From the NCBI GenBank assembly GCA_964390695.1, contig CAYMKI010000051.1:1-17595 (forward strand): a DNA stretch of 17,595 nucleotides, in the 5' to 3' direction. The notes beneath the pieces were generated by a model. The model saw nothing but the letters and a program-made list of their open reading frames with translations. It did no database searches and had not been told where the DNA came from. The DNA is from CAWACC01 sp964390695. Lineage in GTDB: Bacteria > Chlamydiota > Chlamydiia > Chlamydiales > Parachlamydiaceae. Shown in pieces: positions 14,026-17,595 of this stretch. The first letter of the stretch is position 1; the number at the start of each line of letters is the position of its first letter. Both the position numbers and the translations under genes were made by a program.

Positions 14026-15021
14026 TTACTTTCTATCTAAGATGTTATAGTGGTTAAAGCCTCGATATACTAGAAAGCCGATAGGCGCTTGTTGTTCAAG
14101 CAGACTGGGGATTTCATTCGAGGAGCATGCCATTAAAATACGCGGTTCACCAGGTTGTAGTAAATCGCTCTGGGCGACATTTCTTTTTTGATAGGTGTAA
14201 AAATTAATTTTATAGCGTTGACTTAACGCATAAATGGCATCTCTATTTCCAAAAAAACCAGGCTGTGAATAAAGATCAAAATAAGTATCTACGTCAGCAG
14301 AATAACGCGCAGAGACAGCTATATTCAATCTTTCGAGCAGCTTTATGGCGTGTGTATTAAATATAGGTCTCTGTGACAATTCCAAAACAAAGCGGTAAAT
14401 GTATATTTTTACAGAGAGAATTTCGCTAAAATCATCCTTTTCGATAATTCGCGTAAGATGTTGATGGAGTTTTTCATAAGTCTCATTCTTTAACTTTACA
14501 TCTATCTCTCCAAGTAAAAGCAGGTAATCGCGAATAGAATTTTTGAAATTGAGCTTAAGCTGATCATTGTATTCCTGCAATGAATAGTCAACAAGGGTTT
14601 GTAACTCTGGGTCAGAGCGATAATTTTGTTTGATATATTGGACGGCTTGATATCTCAGTTGATGCGCATCGGGTATTCGAAGGTTAAATGAAGCTAATAA
14701 TCGGTTGGCTAAAAGATAGTCCCTATATTGATGCAACCAATAGTGGATAGAGTGAAAAAGACAGTTGCCATCCTGTGATGTGGCTTTTTCCATAAATTGA
14801 TTGGGATCTTCTAAAAATACCCTTTCTTCTCGCGAAGTGTACAAGGCTGGATACAGTTCATTGCTTCGAGAAACATAGGTTGAGCTTGCATTCAATACTT
14901 CTTGGGCAACGGATTGAGTTCGGTTTTCAATAAGAGATAGGCAGGAGGTTTCTTCCTGTTTTTTATCGAAGTAGTGTGTTGTCATCAGGACAACAGTGGA
15001 TAATATGTCGGGTATTAGCAT
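14026..15021 (-). CDS. OTU-family cysteine protease, probable deubiquitinase effector
   Basis: OTU proteases cleave ubiquitin chains; bacteria lack ubiquitin, so a bacterial copy normally acts on a host cell. The 331-residue protein has the catalytic loop SQDGNCLFHSIHYWL (82-96) with D84 and nucleophile C87. The downstream element GFFGNRDAIYALSQRYKINFYTY (255-277) matches the OTU strand-helix block before the histidine. H324 lies in GFNHYNIL near the C-terminus, so the Asp-Cys-His set is complete. A long, mostly helical insertion (about 140-250) separates the halves. The first 75 residues may carry a secretion signal; there is no Sec signal peptide. The ATG at 15021 lacks a clear Shine-Dalgarno sequence; an ATG at 14985 is an alternative. 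It starts 21 bases after mutS ends. OTU effectors are known in chlamydiae. Secretion and substrate are inferred. Confidence 0.85.
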   Translation of the reverse strand: MLIPDILSTVVLMTTHYFDKKQEETSCLSLIENRTQSVAQEVLNASSTYVSRSNELYPALYTSREERVFLEDPNQFMEKATSQDGNCLFHSIHYWLHQYRDYLLANRLLASFNLRIPDAHQLRYQAVQYIKQNYRSDPELQTLVDYSLQEYNDQLKLNFKNSIRDYLLLLGEIDVKLKNETYEKLHQHLTRIIEKDDFSEILSVKIYIYRFVLELSQRPIFNTHAIKLLERLNIAVSARYSADVDTYFDLYSQPGFFGNRDAIYALSQRYKINFYTYQKRNVAQSDLLQPGEPRILMACSSNEIPSLLEQQAPIGFLVYRGFNHYNILDRK

Positions 15022-15042
15022 AGTTCGAATTTGTATTAAAGG

Positions 15043-17577
15043 TTATTCAAAAAAAGTAAGTTGCATTGTATTCCCAAGGAGTTTTGTCTTTGAGACTGAT
15101 TTTTTCTTGGGTTGTAGGTTAGGCTCAAACGCACTTTGTCTATTGGCGTTTTCTTCGAGATGCACTAAGATTTCTTTGGCTCGTTGGATGACTGGTGAGG
15201 GCAGGCCCGCTAGTTTTCCAACATGGATGCCGTAGCTTTTGTCCGTACCTCCGCGGATAATCTTCCTTAAGAAAACAATATGTTCTTCGCTTTCGTGGAC
15301 GGCTACATTATAGTTTATAGCTCCTTTAATTTTCTCTTCTAGTTTCGTTAACTCCCAATAGTGTGTAGCAAATAGTGTTTTAGCTGTTTTGCCCTCGGTG
15401 GTAAGCAAATATTCGGCTACAGCCCAGGCTATGGAAATGCCATCATAAGTGCTTGTTCCTCTTCCGATTTCATCTAAAATAACTAAAGAACGAGAGGTGG
15501 CATTATTTAAAATATTGGCAGTTTCCGTCATCTCGACCATAAATGTGGATTGCCCGCGGGTTAAATCGTCGCTGGCGCCGATACGCGTGAAAATTTTATC
15601 AGTAATACCAATTTGTGCGCTTTTGGCAGGAATGAATGAGCCAATTTGAGCCATTATGGTCAATAGGGCGACTTGGCGTATATATGTGGACTTACCGGCC
15701 ATGTTGGGGCCTGTGATGAGCAGTAAACGGCTATTGTCATTATCCAGAAGAGTATCGTTGGGCACAAATTTTTCGCTCTGGTTGATAGCCTCTATCACAG
15801 GATGCCGGCCGCCGATGATCTGTATGACATGAGATTCATCTACGATAGGTCGGATATATTCATATTTTCGAGCCACTACAGCCAGGCTGGCCAAACAATC
15901 GAATTTAGCTATGGATTGAGCCATACTTTGAATGCGCGAAGCGTATTTAGCCACTTCCAGCCTAAGCTGAGTAAATAATTCACTCTCTAGGGCATTCATT
16001 TTTTCTTCTGCGTTTAAGACTTTGCTTTCGTAGTCTTTGAGTTCTTGGGTGATATAACGTTCGGCATTTGTCAGCGTTTGGCGCCTTTCAAAAGACGATG
16101 GCATCCGGTCGGTTTGGCCTCGGCTGACCTCGATGTAATATCCAAAAACTTTGGTGTAGCCTATTTTTAAAGTCTTGATGCCAGTTTGTTCCCTTAGGGC
16201 TATCTGATAATTAGACAGCCAAGATTTGCTGTCGCGGCACAATCCGCGCAGTTCATCCAACTCTTTATGAAAGCCGTCGCGGAAAATATAACCATCGCTG
16301 GTTCTAACTGGAGGGCTGTCCACTAAAGCTTTTGAAATAAGATGGGTAAGTTCAGGCAATGGTTCCAGCAAAGCATTCTCTTTGTAAATGAAACTGGCGG
16401 GATGGGGAAATTCATTCAACAAAGTTTTAATGAGAGGAATAGGTTCCAAAGAGTGTCCCAAGGCTGCAACATCACATGGAGAAGCATATCCCGAGCTGAT
16501 TTTCATGATTAAGCGCTCTAGATCCCGAACTTTTTCAAACAATCGCAAAAGCTCATTTAATATATGCGGTGCATCATAGAAACTTTGTATGGACTCTTGA
16601 CGGGCTTGGATCTCATCAAGCGATAAAAGCGGCTGTTTGATCCATTTTCTCATCATTCTGGCCCCCATAGGTGTTTGGGTGTGATCCAAGATGCTGAGCA
16701 AGGTATTTTTTTTGGAGCCATCTTGCAGGGACTCTGTCAGTTCTAGATTACGTTGCGTGATTCTGTCCAGGCTGACATATTGGGATAGCGAGTAAGGGTG
16801 TATATGTCGTATATGATCGATGGGTTGGTTGAGTTGATCTTGTAGATAATTCAACAATCCACCTGCGGCATTGATGCCGGAGGTCATGCCTTTTAGTCCA
16901 AAGCCATCCAAACTTTTCACGTGAAAGTGGTTTACGAGGGTGTCGCAAGCTAGTTGGTGTTCAAAATGCCAATCTTCTTGTTCGTTTAAGACATGGTTGT
17001 AGCTTTTACGCAATTCGTCCAAAAGGGGCTGATGTTTGTCTTTAAATTTCTTGGAGACCAAGAATTCCGAAGGTTTCAACCTATAAATTTCATTTAAAAG
17101 CTCTTGTTCAGAATCAAATTCGATAACTTTGAATTCCGAGGTGGTTAAGTCTAAGAAGGCGAATCCGAAGATAGATCCCACTTTGTTGATGCAAGCAAAG
17201 TAGTTGTTGCAGTGGTCAGATAAAAGGCTGGAATTGACTATGGTTCCAGGTGTTACTATACGTGCTATTTCTCTTTTGACTAAGCCCTTGGCCTGTTTAG
17301 GGTCTTCCATCTGTTCGGCTACAGCAACTCTATATCCTTTAGCCACCAGACGGTCGATATAGTTCTCACAGGTATGGCAAGGCACCCCACTCATGGGGAT
17401 TTCTTGTCGTTTTGTCAAAGTCAGTTCCAGTTCTTTGGAAATAAGCACAGCATCTTCGTAGAAGGCTTCGTAGAAATCTCCCATACGGAACAAGAGGACT
17501 GCGTTATGGGCCACGTTCTTACAGGCATGCCACTGTGCCATCATGGGAGTTATTTTTTGATCTGCAAGTTCGTTCAT
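15043..17577 (-). CDS. mutS: DNA mismatch repair protein MutS
   Basis: MutS detects mismatches and small loops and, with ATP, recruits MutL. The 844-residue product is full length. The mismatch-binding motif GDFYEAF with wedge Phe35 is followed by the connector and lever domains. The ATPase has Walker A GPNMAGKST (623-631), the loop TRGQSTFMVEMTE, Walker B LVILDE (698-703) with GRGTSTYDG, and the dimer-interface H739 in FATHYWEL. A helix-turn-helix tail follows. The N-terminal wording (ITPMMAQWHACK...LLFRMGDFYEAF) is close to the Chlamydia protein as I recall it. The ATG at 17577 lies 18 bases from the window edge; a GGAT is upstream but rather far. The OTU gene follows within 21 bases and may share its transcript. 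Confidence 0.97.
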   Translation of the reverse strand: MNELADQKITPMMAQWHACKNVAHNAVLLFRMGDFYEAFYEDAVLISKELELTLTKRQEIPMSGVPCHTCENYIDRLVAKGYRVAVAEQMEDPKQAKGLVKREIARIVTPGTIVNSSLLSDHCNNYFACINKVGSIFGFAFLDLTTSEFKVIEFDSEQELLNEIYRLKPSEFLVSKKFKDKHQPLLDELRKSYNHVLNEQEDWHFEHQLACDTLVNHFHVKSLDGFGLKGMTSGINAAGGLLNYLQDQLNQPIDHIRHIHPYSLSQYVSLDRITQRNLELTESLQDGSKKNTLLSILDHTQTPMGARMMRKWIKQPLLSLDEIQARQESIQSFYDAPHILNELLRLFEKVRDLERLIMKISSGYASPCDVAALGHSLEPIPLIKTLLNEFPHPASFIYKENALLEPLPELTHLISKALVDSPPVRTSDGYIFRDGFHKELDELRGLCRDSKSWLSNYQIALREQTGIKTLKIGYTKVFGYYIEVSRGQTDRMPSSFERRQTLTNAERYITQELKDYESKVLNAEEKMNALESELFTQLRLEVAKYASRIQSMAQSIAKFDCLASLAVVARKYEYIRPIVDESHVIQIIGGRHPVIEAINQSEKFVPNDTLLDNDNSRLLLITGPNMAGKSTYIRQVALLTIMAQIGSFIPAKSAQIGITDKIFTRIGASDDLTRGQSTFMVEMTETANILNNATSRSLVILDEIGRGTSTYDGISIAWAVAEYLLTTEGKTAKTLFATHYWELTKLEEKIKGAINYNVAVHESEEHIVFLRKIIRGGTDKSYGIHVGKLAGLPSPVIQRAKEILVHLEENANRQSAFEPNLQPKKKSVSKTKLLGNTMQLTFFE

Positions 17578-17595
17578 AGCGTAAAATCCAAATGC

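Noticed and set aside
1..17595. tRNA, rRNA or CRISPR arrays
   Set aside because: No cloverleaf, rRNA-like segment or regularly spaced repeat was seen in any spacer.

Overview
The window looks like a chromosomal segment of an environmental (Parachlamydiales-like) member of the Chlamydiae. The assignment rests on my recall of Chlamydia proteins: the S9 and L13 ribosomal proteins and MutS read closely like their Chlamydia counterparts (for example the S9 C-terminus KKERKKYGR...FQFSKR and the MutS N-terminus). An OTU-type cysteine protease and a membrane-anchored kinase-like protein also suit an intracellular bacterium. A run of ten N at 2434-2443 marks a scaffold gap, as expected of a single-cell, metagenomic or draft assembly. 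No gene-free stretch reaches 300 bases.

Layout, left to right; everything is on the minus strand except rplM-rpsI. (1) 1-231: no gene, but a 12-bp hairpin and a short near-repeat. (2) 232-1731: a membrane-anchored, protein-kinase-like protein of unknown role. (3) 1820-4316: a tight fliO-fliP-fliQ-fliR operon encoding the flagellar-type export gate, with fliR crossed by the gap. (4) 4404-4499: a long palindrome. (5) 4520-5950: an ABC-exporter-like protein with an abnormally short nucleotide-binding domain. (6) 6058-7129: a dienelactone-hydrolase-family enzyme and a TMEM14/UPF0136 membrane protein, with a hairpin over the hydrolase ribosome binding site. (7) 7179-7298: a possible 39-residue basic peptide. 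(8) 7318-8646: miaB. (9) 8703-8776: back-to-back promoters, then rplM-rpsI on the plus strand with an intrinsic terminator. (10) 9744-13571: a three-gene operon of two unrecognised proteins and priA. (11) 13621-13719: a 91-bp MITE-like element with perfect 18-bp inverted ends and a 4-bp direct flank. (12) 13724-13896: a 37-residue polar peptide gene with a perfect Shine-Dalgarno sequence and a strong terminator. (13) 14026-15021: the OTU protease. (14) 15043-17577: mutS.

Housekeeping functions (translation: L13, S9, MiaB; replication restart: PriA; mismatch repair: MutS) alternate with accessory ones. The most notable item is the fliOPQR cluster. Classical chlamydiae build a non-flagellar type III secretion system and have only scattered flagellar homologues, whereas FliO is specific to flagella. 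The OTU protein and the kinase-like protein are the best candidates for host-directed functions.
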